Assembly: GCA_943789505.1 (NCBI GenBank)
Contig: CALSUJ010000001.1
Span: forward strand, 372,001-436,000
From: an uncultured Flavobacteriales bacterium
GTDB taxonomy: Bacteria > Bacteroidota > Bacteroidia > Flavobacteriales > BACL11
Direction: 5' to 3'
Length of the DNA: 64,000 nucleotides
Shown here: positions 1 to 7,959 of the stretch, piece by piece
Position numbering within the stretch: the first letter of the stretch is position 1
How the letters are laid out: each line of letters opens with the position of its first letter
Program-made: the position numbers and the translations under genes
Notes under the pieces: model-generated
What the model saw: only the letters and a program-made list of their open reading frames with translations
Told to the model about the DNA's origin: nothing
Databases searched by the model: none

Positions 1-17
1 TTTAGTAGCCTATTAAC

Positions 18-161
18 ATGAAGTTTGATAATAAGAAAATTAAACGGAAAACAAGGAGAGATGAAGCTGTAGAAGTCTCTAAGCATGTAAATCTAAAAAC
101 TATGGCATTTAAGAACAAAAAGAAATACATTAGAAAAAAGAAGCATAGAAATGAGAGGTAA
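18..161 (+). CDS. small basic peptide (47 aa), unknown
   Basis: ATG at 18 opens a 47-residue frame ending with TAA at 159-161. About 40 % of residues are Lys or Arg, with a run of KKK and KKKH near the end, so the product would bind nucleic acid or be unstructured. Its stop lies one base before the ATG at 163 of the next gene, which suggests translational coupling. No family is recognised. It could be a leader peptide or the 3' end of a longer upstream gene, because the window begins only 17 bases earlier. Confidence 0.4.
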   Translation: MKFDNKKIKRKTRRDEAVEVSKHVNLKTMAFKNKKKYIRKKKHRNER

Positions 162-162
162 T

Positions 163-3100
163 ATGTCAAGAAATATTTCAATGAAGATTGAAGAATCTAT
201 TAAGGATTTTTTTCATCACAATGAATTAGACTTTAAGGTGTCTAAATCTAAAGATTATAATTTCTCTTTTGTTGATTCAAAAAAAGGAGAAATTGCCTGC
301 TATATTCAGTCTAATATAGATCAGAATGAATTTTCTATTAATATTGATTCTTTCAATAGATTAAGGAAATTACTAGATTCTAATACCTTTAACTCAGTTT
401 ATTTAATAAATAATTTTGGATGGTATGATCTAGATACATTAATTAATAATCTTGATCTCAAGCAAGATCCAAAGAATGTATATCTATCTTTAGATAATAA
501 GTGTAAGGTTGATAAAATACAAACTTCTAATTCATTAGATATTGAATTAAAGAATATTTCTATTATTTTAACTAGAGTATATGATAAAGAATATATTAAG
601 AAGGTTAAAAATAGCTATATCGTTATTGGTAGTGAGTTAAGCTGGAAGAATCCTTTCTTTGTTCGTCAGGAAATTGCTTGTGTCTCTATGGCATTAGTAA
701 AGATGTTAATTAATGAAGATTTTAAGAAATCAATTAAGTTTATTAAAGAATTTGATTTTGTTCCAAAATGTTATTCAGATGGATCAGATAGGAAGGCTTC
801 AGAGGGCAGGTTGAATGAATTGATTCATCCAGAAATATCTAAAGATACGATTAATAATTTCTCTCGTGATTTAATTAAAAATATCTCACTTGATTCTTCG
901 ATAACAAAAGCAGATGGTATTGTAACAATGAGAGTTGACCAGAAGCAAATTGTAATAATAGGGTCTCTTACAACAATACTTGAAGATAAACTATTAGAAT
1001 TATTAGATTTAGTTGTTAATTCACATAAAGAGAATAAATTTGATTATGTAGATATGTTCTGGGATACTGCTGACAGTAAATCTCACATAGATGATATTGG
1101 TAAAAATCATAATTATTATGGTCGTTTTTTATCTAGTCTTGTTAATCCTAAAGCATATTTATATCAAGTTTTAAAAAGAATTAGTTTAATAGATCTTGCT
1201 GATGCGATTACTAATTATAGTCTTTTAGAAGGTAAAGAAATAACAAAAGTAATTGAAGAAGAATTTCATCGTTTTTTATATCCAAAAGCTGAATATGATA
1301 CTGTTTTTGAACCTACAGATTCAGATGGCGCTGGATATAATAGAATAGTGGGTCTAGATAAAATGATTCCAAAAAATCTATTAATTGATGATTTTAACGT
1401 TGTTGATTCTTCATATTATTATATTCGAACATTAAAATTAAAATTTCCTGATTATTCAGGTTTGATATATGTTAGATGTTCTATTATTCCAAAAGTAGCA
1501 TTTTACTTGTCAGAGTTAGATGTTAATTTTTTAGAGAAGGACGACTATTTAAAAGCAGATTTACCAGTGATTGATCTTTGTATTGCTTACACAGGAGGAC
1601 TTCATGGTTCCGGTCCCACAATCGATAATGCATTTAGTAAGCTGATTGAATTAAATAATAATAATATTAATAATATTGCTTTAAAAATATTTGACCATTA
1701 TCTCCTTCCCAATAAGATATCGTCTTTTTCAATAGATGCCCAATTAGCTACTTATATTAAGCATAATAGAATTAGTGAGATCCTACAGTATAAGCGTTAT
1801 GCAGTAGTAACTATTTTATTGCAAAATGCTAGCGATAAACGTAGTGGTATCTTTCTGATGCATAGGAGTCCCATTAATATTCAGAGTATCAAGAATAGAA
1901 TGTTGCATGCATATCCATCATATCCAGATAGTAATGGCTCAACTCCTTTTGATAATCATGAGAATTATGAGCACACAGGGGCTTGGATGTGTTCAGGTTA
2001 TCATAAAAAAGAAAATATGCCTGAACGTTCATTTGTATCTATCAATAATGATGATTCTAGAATTAAAAAGCTTGGATTGGTTCCCAAAAGATTCATGCCA
2101 ATAAGAAATGTTGATATTTGGACTGATAAATACTGTTATCTTGAAGATTTAGTTAATGAGCCTGAAAGCATAAATATTGATTCATCAATATTACCTATTA
2201 AGTATTTCTCGGAAGTTAAAGATCCTAATGTTTTATGTTTAGATATTTCATCTAATAATCTGGCTGAATATACTAAGCTAGATAAAGATAAGTGGCCTTT
2301 AGATGTTAGTAATACAAGCGTTACTTTTAATTCATTGTCTTTGATAAGAGAACTGCTTAATCCTTTGTTTAATGATGGCGTATTAGATTCATCTTCAAAA
2401 CATACGTTTGATGCAGCTATATTAAGATCTATGAGAAGAACTAGAACTTATAAGCTGTACAAGCCTGGGAGCTATATTTTGTTAGAGAAAAAGAGATTAG
2501 GTCAGGATTATTTCTTTAGTAAACTAACTCCAGACAAACCATTTGTTCTAAAATCAGATTTTCGTGCTGCATCTACATGTGTTTTGTTAAATTATGTAAC
2601 AAATTCTTATGAAGATATCGATGTAACAACAGAGGCAGATATTAATAATCTTATATTTGAATTAAATCAAGGACAATATCTAGATCAAATTAATTTATTT
2701 TCTAGAAACCCGTATCGTATAACTTTTAATGATGTAAAATTGATTAGGTTTTTAAAGCATGGTGATAAAGAAGAAAACATAAATGAAACTCTGAGAAAAT
2801 CAATTGAATCATCAAACGCATTACAAGATAGTCTTAAAACAGAAATTGCCAGAGTTAATGACGAGCGTGTTAAAAAAGAGCAGGAAAGATTAGAAAAAAA
2901 GATAGCTGATGAGCTGGAGGACCATAAGAAGTCAATTGAGAAAGAGCTTTTAGATGAGAGGCTTAATGAGAAAAATCAAAGTATACATGAATTCTTTACA
3001 GGAAGATTTCATCATCAGAAAACTACTATTCAACGACCTTTAGAATTTATTATTAATAAATTAAAAAGTAATAACATAGAAGATCTTCAGGAATTTATAG

Positions 3101-3732
3101 GTTCAGAAAAAGGTCAGGAGATGTTAGAGATTAATGTTGATAGAGCTAAAAAGGCAAATAATTTTATTGAGGATTTGTATAAATTTTATTCTAAGAAAGT
3201 TAACTCTATGGATTATAGTGTCAATGATCTAGGTGTTTATATACAGAATTCTATAACAAAATATAAACAAGAGAATTCTGATTTAATGCGTGAAATTAAA
3301 ATTAATTATAAGGGTCTTGTTCCTGCAAATAACTCAGAAAACATAAAAGATGAAGATTGGATTGAGCCGTATGTAAAAATAGATGAAGAATTTATTGATT
3401 TTACTTTTTTTGAGCTAATCAACAATTCTTTAAAATATGCTTTTAAGAAAGGTGTTAAGAAAAAACTAATTGATATTACTTTTGATACTGATGGGCAGAA
3501 CTTTATTATTTATTATAATGATAATGGCATAGGTTTTATGGAAAATGATACTGATCAAGTTTTTGAACATGCAGAAAGAATGCAGGTTTCGAATAATGAT
3601 AAAGTAACTGGCTCTGGTTATGGTTTATGGAGTATGAAGAATTATCTTAACAAGTATGAAGGAGATATAGCTCTTAACCCACCATCCGAATTTGTAATTA
3701 CATTGCCTATATATGCTATTAAAGAATCATAA
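163..3732 (+). CDS. giant histidine-kinase-like sensor ATPase
   Basis: Predicted cytosolic signalling protein of 1189 aa from the ATG at 163. An in-frame ATG at 151 would add four residues, but 163 follows a GAGAGG purine run and sits just after the stop of the small upstream ORF. Residues 1-850 match no domain I recognise and have no signal peptide or membrane segment, so they are probably the sensing part. A charged coiled coil (about 860-935) leads to a dimerisation-like helix containing RFHHQKT (candidate phospho-His 950/951). The HATPase domain follows: FELINNS (E1084, N1087, N1088), DNGIGF (D1120, G1122, G1124) and GSGYGL (from 1150). The kinase fold at the C-terminus is clear; phosphorylation of the neighbouring receiver-like protein is inferred from adjacency (12-base gap). 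Confidence 0.75.
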   Translation: MSRNISMKIEESIKDFFHHNELDFKVSKSKDYNFSFVDSKKGEIACYIQSNIDQNEFSINIDSFNRLRKLLDSNTFNSVYLINNFGWYDLDTLINNLDLKQDPKNVYLSLDNKCKVDKIQTSNSLDIELKNISIILTRVYDKEYIKKVKNSYIVIGSELSWKNPFFVRQEIACVSMALVKMLINEDFKKSIKFIKEFDFVPKCYSDGSDRKASEGRLNELIHPEISKDTINNFSRDLIKNISLDSSITKADGIVTMRVDQKQIVIIGSLTTILEDKLLELLDLVVNSHKENKFDYVDMFWDTADSKSHIDDIGKNHNYYGRFLSSLVNPKAYLYQVLKRISLIDLADAITNYSLLEGKEITKVIEEEFHRFLYPKAEYDTVFEPTDSDGAGYNRIVGLDKMIPKNLLIDDFNVVDSSYYYIRTLKLKFPDYSGLIYVRCSIIPKVAFYLSELDVNFLEKDDYLKADLPVIDLCIAYTGGLHGSGPTIDNAFSKLIELNNNNINNIALKIFDHYLLPNKISSFSIDAQLATYIKHNRISEILQYKRYAVVTILLQNASDKRSGIFLMHRSPINIQSIKNRMLHAYPSYPDSNGSTPFDNHENYEHTGAWMCSGYHKKENMPERSFVSINNDDSRIKKLGLVPKRFMPIRNVDIWTDKYCYLEDLVNEPESINIDSSILPIKYFSEVKDPNVLCLDISSNNLAEYTKLDKDKWPLDVSNTSVTFNSLSLIRELLNPLFNDGVLDSSSKHTFDAAILRSMRRTRTYKLYKPGSYILLEKKRLGQDYFFSKLTPDKPFVLKSDFRAASTCVLLNYVTNSYEDIDVTTEADINNLIFELNQGQYLDQINLFSRNPYRITFNDVKLIRFLKHGDKEENINETLRKSIESSNALQDSLKTEIARVNDERVKKEQERLEKKIADELEDHKKSIEKELLDERLNEKNQSIHEFFTGRFHHQKTTIQRPLEFIINKLKSNNIEDLQEFIGSEKGQEMLEINVDRAKKANNFIEDLYKFYSKKVNSMDYSVNDLGVYIQNSITKYKQENSDLMREIKINYKGLVPANNSENIKDEDWIEPYVKIDEEFIDFTFFELINNSLKYAFKKGVKKKLIDITFDTDGQNFIIYYNDNGIGFMENDTDQVFEHAERMQVSNNDKVTGSGYGLWSMKNYLNKYEGDIALNPPSEFVITLPIYAIKES

Positions 3733-3744
3733 AAATTAATTAAT

Positions 3745-5088
3745 ATGGAAAAGATAAGATGTTTGTTTATTGATGATCAAGTAAAAAGAATAAAGGAGGA
3801 TATTAGTGAATGGAAAAAATTTTCTAGTGGTGAAAACTTAGAGCTATTTAATAGTTTCATTTTTGAATTTAAACAAAGTGATGTTAAAACTGTAGTTCCT
3901 TACTTAATAGATGAATGTAAAGTTTATGATTTTATTGTTTTGGATCAAATGGCTGTAAGTGATGAAGCTGGAACGCAACTTGCAGAGGGTATTGGTGGCT
4001 ACTTAAATAGAGAAAACATAAACTATTGTATTTATACTAATCAAGTAGGTCAAGAGACTAAAGGTAAATTTGAGAAAGTTAATATTTATAAGAAATCAGA
4101 GTTTGTAGAAGAGGAATTTAAAAAAGAGCATTACTGTGAAGGTGGGTTCATAGATATGCTGCATCATATAAAAAGTAATACTGGATTTAATAAATACTGT
4201 AGATTCTTAAGGTTTACTAATGATCAAAATTTGGAGGAGCTAATAAGGACCAAATTAGCTCCTTTAATGAATAATTATTTAGAAGGAAGATGTAAGGTTA
4301 TTGATAATGGGCATCTTTTAAAATTTTGTGACAGGCTATCTGAGGAATTAATTAATCAGGGCATTGTCCCTGATATTTCATATACTAATGGTCATAAAGG
4401 CGTGAATATTTCAAATGTTATTAATTATCTAATTTCTCCGAAGGATTTGCTAGATAAATGGATAGAAGAAGCTGACCCCAACAACAGTAGTAACAAAAAT
4501 CATTATGCTAAAATGTTCTTTAAAGGTGATGATGTAATTAAAATTACAGAGAAATGTGTTTTAAAGAGTGTAGTCTCTGAAGTTTACTTAAAAAGAAAAA
4601 AACATAATTACAATGCTGGAGATTTTTATTTTAATTGCTATTATATAAAGTCAGTTTCAGATACTTTTTTCTCAAAATTACAAATTGGTGACTCTTTTAA
4701 AAGTTCTTTGATTGGTCATTCATTGGATTTTATTTGGACATACAGGTGTAGCGAAGGGCATGAGGGACAAAGCGATCCAAAGAATCATGCTCTAAAAGCA
4801 GTTTATGAATCAATATTATTAGTATGCGAAAGACTCAGTATAATATTTGAAAGAATAGATGAATTAGAAAAATCGGCTGTTGATGTTGAAGAGATTGAGC
4901 CTGTCTCAGAAATAAAAGAAGAAAGTGCTGAAGAACTAAAAGCTGAAGTTGCTACTGAAGAAGTAATTTCAGATGAAGATGTTAATAAGAATGTTGAGGA
5001 TGCAAAAGAAGATAAAATTTCACCTTATCGAAAAAAGGGACCTAAACTCACGATCTTGGGTAATATTGATTCATACAAAAAAAAATAA
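3745..5088 (+). CDS. receiver-domain-like response regulator, unknown output
   Basis: 447 aa. The first ~120 residues follow the receiver pattern: D10-D11 in LFIDDQ, candidate phospho-acceptor D67 in FIVLDQM, T98 in IYTN, and K116/K117. The spacing fits a REC fold, though the sequence is divergent. Residues 130-370 match no DNA-binding or enzymatic output domain I know. Residues about 375-430 form a very acidic tail, followed by a basic end (PYRKKGPK). It lies 12 bases after the histidine-kinase-like gene, so the two are likely cotranscribed and form a kinase/receiver pair. A non-transcriptional output, such as protein interaction, is likely but unproven. Confidence 0.65.
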   Translation: MEKIRCLFIDDQVKRIKEDISEWKKFSSGENLELFNSFIFEFKQSDVKTVVPYLIDECKVYDFIVLDQMAVSDEAGTQLAEGIGGYLNRENINYCIYTNQVGQETKGKFEKVNIYKKSEFVEEEFKKEHYCEGGFIDMLHHIKSNTGFNKYCRFLRFTNDQNLEELIRTKLAPLMNNYLEGRCKVIDNGHLLKFCDRLSEELINQGIVPDISYTNGHKGVNISNVINYLISPKDLLDKWIEEADPNNSSNKNHYAKMFFKGDDVIKITEKCVLKSVVSEVYLKRKKHNYNAGDFYFNCYYIKSVSDTFFSKLQIGDSFKSSLIGHSLDFIWTYRCSEGHEGQSDPKNHALKAVYESILLVCERLSIIFERIDELEKSAVDVEEIEPVSEIKEESAEELKAEVATEEVISDEDVNKNVEDAKEDKISPYRKKGPKLTILGNIDSYKKK

Positions 5089-5127
5089 TTTTTATCTAGT
5101 AAATAACTAGTCATAAAACTTGACCAC

Positions 5128-5189
5128 TTACTATTTAGTTTTGCTGTAGAAAAAAACAACAAACAACAAACTAAAAAACTAAATAGTAA
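5128..5189 (+). promoter_or_regulatory. perfect 15-bp inverted repeat over a promoter
   Basis: TTACTATTTAGTTTT at 5128-5142 and AAAACTAAATAGTAA at 5175-5189 are exact reverse complements separated by 32 bases. The left arm overlaps a Bacteroidota -7 box, TAGTTTTGC (5136-5144). The right arm ends three bases before the ATG at 5193. The layout suits an operator or a DNA cruciform that controls a second transcript starting at the PDZ gene. The A-rich spacer is the likely 5' leader. Confidence 0.55.
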
Positions 5190-5192
5190 ATT

Positions 5193-5798
5193 ATGGCAAT
5201 ACCTGCAGTATCATTAGAAACTCCATTTGGAACAGTTAGAAAGCTTTCTAACGGCTTATATCGACTAAGAAATTCAGCCCCATCAGTAAGATTCTTATTA
5301 GAGATTGAGCATGCTACATTTTCATTTCTAATAGATGAAGGTTTTGTTATTAAATCTTATAAGTATACTAAAAAGAAAAAAGGAGAGAAGGAGACCTTAT
5401 TAGATCTTAAAAATTACAAAAACACTAATATCACTTGTTTGCCAGATATGTTAGATTTTATGGCTCTTGAAAATTTTTCTCAAATTCATCTATACACAGC
5501 TAATCTTACTATTAATCTTGAACGGTACAATAAGATTAGATTAGGCGTAATGATTAGGCCTTCTAATGATAAAAAGGAAGGTATTTTGATTCATAAAGTA
5601 ATAAAAGGTGGTCTTGCAGAAAATCATGGAATTAAAGATAATGATTTGCTTATTAAAGTAAATAACACTGAGGTTAATACTATCTACGATTTAGAAAAAC
5701 AAGTTGACAATAGTACAGAAGGAAAGATATTACTATCAATTAAAAGAAATGGTGTCAAAAAGAACATCCAGATATTAAAAAATAACTTTAAAAAATAA
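5193..5798 (+). CDS. cytosolic PDZ-domain protein
   Basis: 201 aa. The N-terminal ~105 residues are unrecognised. The last ~90 form a PDZ domain of the HtrA/degP type: LGVMIRP carboxylate-loop region, then GGLAENHGIKDNDLLIKVN, then an INxxYDLE-like turn. There is no signal peptide or membrane segment, which is unusual because bacterial PDZ domains are mostly periplasmic or tethered to proteases. No protease domain is present. It has its own likely promoter and sits two bases before the next gene, so it probably acts as an adaptor for that protein or for RmuC. Confidence 0.7.
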   Translation: MAIPAVSLETPFGTVRKLSNGLYRLRNSAPSVRFLLEIEHATFSFLIDEGFVIKSYKYTKKKKGEKETLLDLKNYKNTNITCLPDMLDFMALENFSQIHLYTANLTINLERYNKIRLGVMIRPSNDKKEGILIHKVIKGGLAENHGIKDNDLLIKVNNTEVNTIYDLEKQVDNSTEGKILLSIKRNGVKKNIQILKNNFKK

Positions 5799-5800
5799 TT

Positions 5801-6508
5801 ATGAGAATTGAATTGATAAATTGTGAGGGAGCTGTTCTTAAATGTACTGTTAATCGATTTGGCATAAACTTATTAGCGTTTCTCTTAGATGGAAAAGGGT
5901 ATATTAAATTTACACCACGTTTAGATGATTTACTTAGATATCTAAGAGGTCATATGCCCTTAGAAAATGTATTGGAATCTGCTGAAGAGATTAAAATAAA
6001 TAATATTATTTATGATTTTAATGATATTGATTTAAACACTATTCATTCTGTTAAGAAAAGATTGACTGATCATTCTAAACTTGATATAGATTTTCTTAGC
6101 CTATCAAAGTTAACAGCTAAAGTTGAAACATTACATAAGAGAAGATATTCAAATATATTAGGAATGAATACTCGAAATATGAATCACTATTCTACAAGTC
6201 CTATTTTACAATCTGTAATTAAATCTATTAAAGAAATGGATACTGTTATGTTATCTACTCTTTTAGATGAAGATGCAGAGTATATGGGTGCTAGTATGTA
6301 TATGTTCTTAGCTTCTCTAAGAGATAAGTTTCAGGATTTCATTAATAATGGAGATACCTCTTTACATGCACAGAAAATTATGCAAGATAATTTATCATTA
6401 AGTTCATTTGTATTTAGATTTAAAGGTAATAAATCAAAAATGGAATTTAATTTAGAATTCCGACTTAAAAGTAAAAATTTAATAAAAATATTAGAATATA
6501 AAAATTAG
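5801..6508 (+). CDS. unrecognised protein (235 aa) of the kinase-RmuC cluster
   Basis: A 235-residue soluble, mixed alpha/beta protein with no signal peptide and no motif I recognise. The first ~85 residues read as beta-rich (LINCEGAVLKCTVNRFG). Residues 90-180 are helical and carry many Met (MNTRNMNHY, MGASMYMF). The end is basic. It starts two bases after the PDZ gene and ends 24 bases before rmuC, so all three genes are probably one transcript. Function unknown. Confidence 0.6.
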   Translation: MRIELINCEGAVLKCTVNRFGINLLAFLLDGKGYIKFTPRLDDLLRYLRGHMPLENVLESAEEIKINNIIYDFNDIDLNTIHSVKKRLTDHSKLDIDFLSLSKLTAKVETLHKRRYSNILGMNTRNMNHYSTSPILQSVIKSIKEMDTVMLSTLLDEDAEYMGASMYMFLASLRDKFQDFINNGDTSLHAQKIMQDNLSLSSFVFRFKGNKSKMEFNLEFRLKSKNLIKILEYKN

Positions 6509-6532
6509 TAATCACTTAAACCCCTTCCAATT

Positions 6533-7717
6533 ATGACACAGATATTATTAGCCATCTCATTAGTTATTTTAGTAGTAAACACATTAGTTGTTTTTCTTAG
6601 AAAACCTAAATTAGATATGTCATCTAATATTGACAAAACTGTTGGCCGAATTGATGCCATTTTACAGGATCAGTTTCAAAGAAATAGGTCTGAAACTAGT
6701 AATGAGTTAAAGGATAACAGACAAGAGTTATCCCAAACTTTAAACTTGAATAGTAAAAATATTCAAGAGACAGTTTCTAGTAATCTTAAGGATATCAAGA
6801 AGGATACCAATAGTCAATTAGATAGAATTCGAAATACTGTTGACGAAAAGCTCCAGAAGACTTTAAACTCTAGACTTAAGCAATCTTTCGGAGCTGTTGC
6901 TGAGCAACTTGAATCTGTACAGCAGGGTTTAGGAGAAATGAAGAATCTTGCAACTGATGTTGGTGGCCTAAAGAAAGTGCTCAGTAATGTTAAAAGAAGG
7001 GGTGGGTTAGGTGAGATGCAATTAGAAATGTTATTGGAGAATATCTTTGCTCCAGGACAATTTTCTAGGAACGTAATTACTAATCCTAATACTTCTGATT
7101 CCGTAGAATTTGTTGTGAATCTTCCTGGTTATGACATTAATCGTGAACATGTAATGCTTCCGATTGACGCTAAATATCCTATGGATATTTATGAAGAGTT
7201 ACTTAATGCATATGATTCAGCCGATATGGATAGAGTTAAAAAAGCTCGTAAAGAGTTGCGTAAAACAATTAAATCTATGGCTAAGGATATTAGCACTAAA
7301 TATATATATCCTCCTAGAACAACTGATTTCGCTTACTTATATCTTCCTTTTGAAGGGATATATGCTGAAGTATCTAGAGATGCAGACTTAATTATGGAGT
7401 TACAGAATGAACTCAAAATTACAGTTACTGGACCTTCTACACTTGGGGCAATATTGCATGCCTTCCAGATGGGATTTAGGACTCTTGCTATAGAAAAAAG
7501 AACCAGTGAGGTTTGGGAGACTTTAGTGAGTGTTAAGAAAGAGTTCTCTAAATTCTCTGATATTATGGGTAAGGCCCAAAAACATATTCAGACAGGTTTA
7601 GGCAAACTAGATGAAGTTATGGGAGTTCGTACAAGAGCTATTGAAAGAAACCTTAAAAGTATTGAGGTTCATGAGATAGAGGAAAACACTAAGCTGATTG
7701 ATAATGATAAGTCTTAA
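6533..7717 (+). CDS. rmuC: RmuC family DNA recombination/nuclease-like protein
   Basis: 394 aa. One N-terminal membrane helix (residues 3-21, LLAISLVILVVNTLVVF) is followed by a coiled coil to about 140, then the RmuC domain: RRGGLGEMQLEMLLENI, then LPIDAKYP, then YLPFEGIYAE and TGPSTLGAIL. RmuC is a PD-(D/E)XK-like protein linked to limiting inversions and recombination between short repeats in E. coli. The order and length are normal for the family. The unusual point is its context: it ends an operon with a kinase-like protein, a receiver and a PDZ protein, so here it may be a defence effector rather than the housekeeping copy. Confidence 0.88.
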   Translation: MTQILLAISLVILVVNTLVVFLRKPKLDMSSNIDKTVGRIDAILQDQFQRNRSETSNELKDNRQELSQTLNLNSKNIQETVSSNLKDIKKDTNSQLDRIRNTVDEKLQKTLNSRLKQSFGAVAEQLESVQQGLGEMKNLATDVGGLKKVLSNVKRRGGLGEMQLEMLLENIFAPGQFSRNVITNPNTSDSVEFVVNLPGYDINREHVMLPIDAKYPMDIYEELLNAYDSADMDRVKKARKELRKTIKSMAKDISTKYIYPPRTTDFAYLYLPFEGIYAEVSRDADLIMELQNELKITVTGPSTLGAILHAFQMGFRTLAIEKRTSEVWETLVSVKKEFSKFSDIMGKAQKHIQTGLGKLDEVMGVRTRAIERNLKSIEVHEIEENTKLIDNDKS

Positions 7718-7739
7718 ATATATTTGAGATAGATTAATT

Positions 7740-7892
7740 ATGTATTTTACTTATCTAGATATAATAAAATTTTGTGCATCACTTACTATTCCACAATTAA
7801 TGGAATACAGAGATTATTATAAGGAGTTTAAGACTAGAGAATACTTGGTTGCTTGTGAGGTTCTAAAGCTTAGACTAAAGTATAAGAAATGA
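7740..7892 (+). CDS. small ORF (50 aa), unknown
   Basis: ATG at 7740 and TGA at 7890-7892 enclose 50 codons, beginning MYFTYLDIIKFCASL. The predicted peptide is mostly helical, rich in Tyr and Lys at the C-terminus, with a central CASLTIPQLMEYRDYY. It follows rmuC by 22 bases and precedes the helicase by 67. It may be the last gene of the kinase-RmuC cluster. No homology is recognised; coding status is uncertain. Confidence 0.4.
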   Translation: MYFTYLDIIKFCASLTIPQLMEYRDYYKEFKTREYLVACEVLKLRLKYKK

Positions 7893-7959
7893 GAAAGATA
7901 TTATACTTTGTTAAATCTGATAACGTTTTACTTTTAAATAAAATCATATTTTTACATTA

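Noticed and set aside
151-5088. Assignment of the first two genes as Detocs
   Set aside because: The kinase-receiver logic is similar, but there is no PNP-type phosphatase or other known Detocs effector, and the sensor part is not recognisable. Only the analogy is kept.
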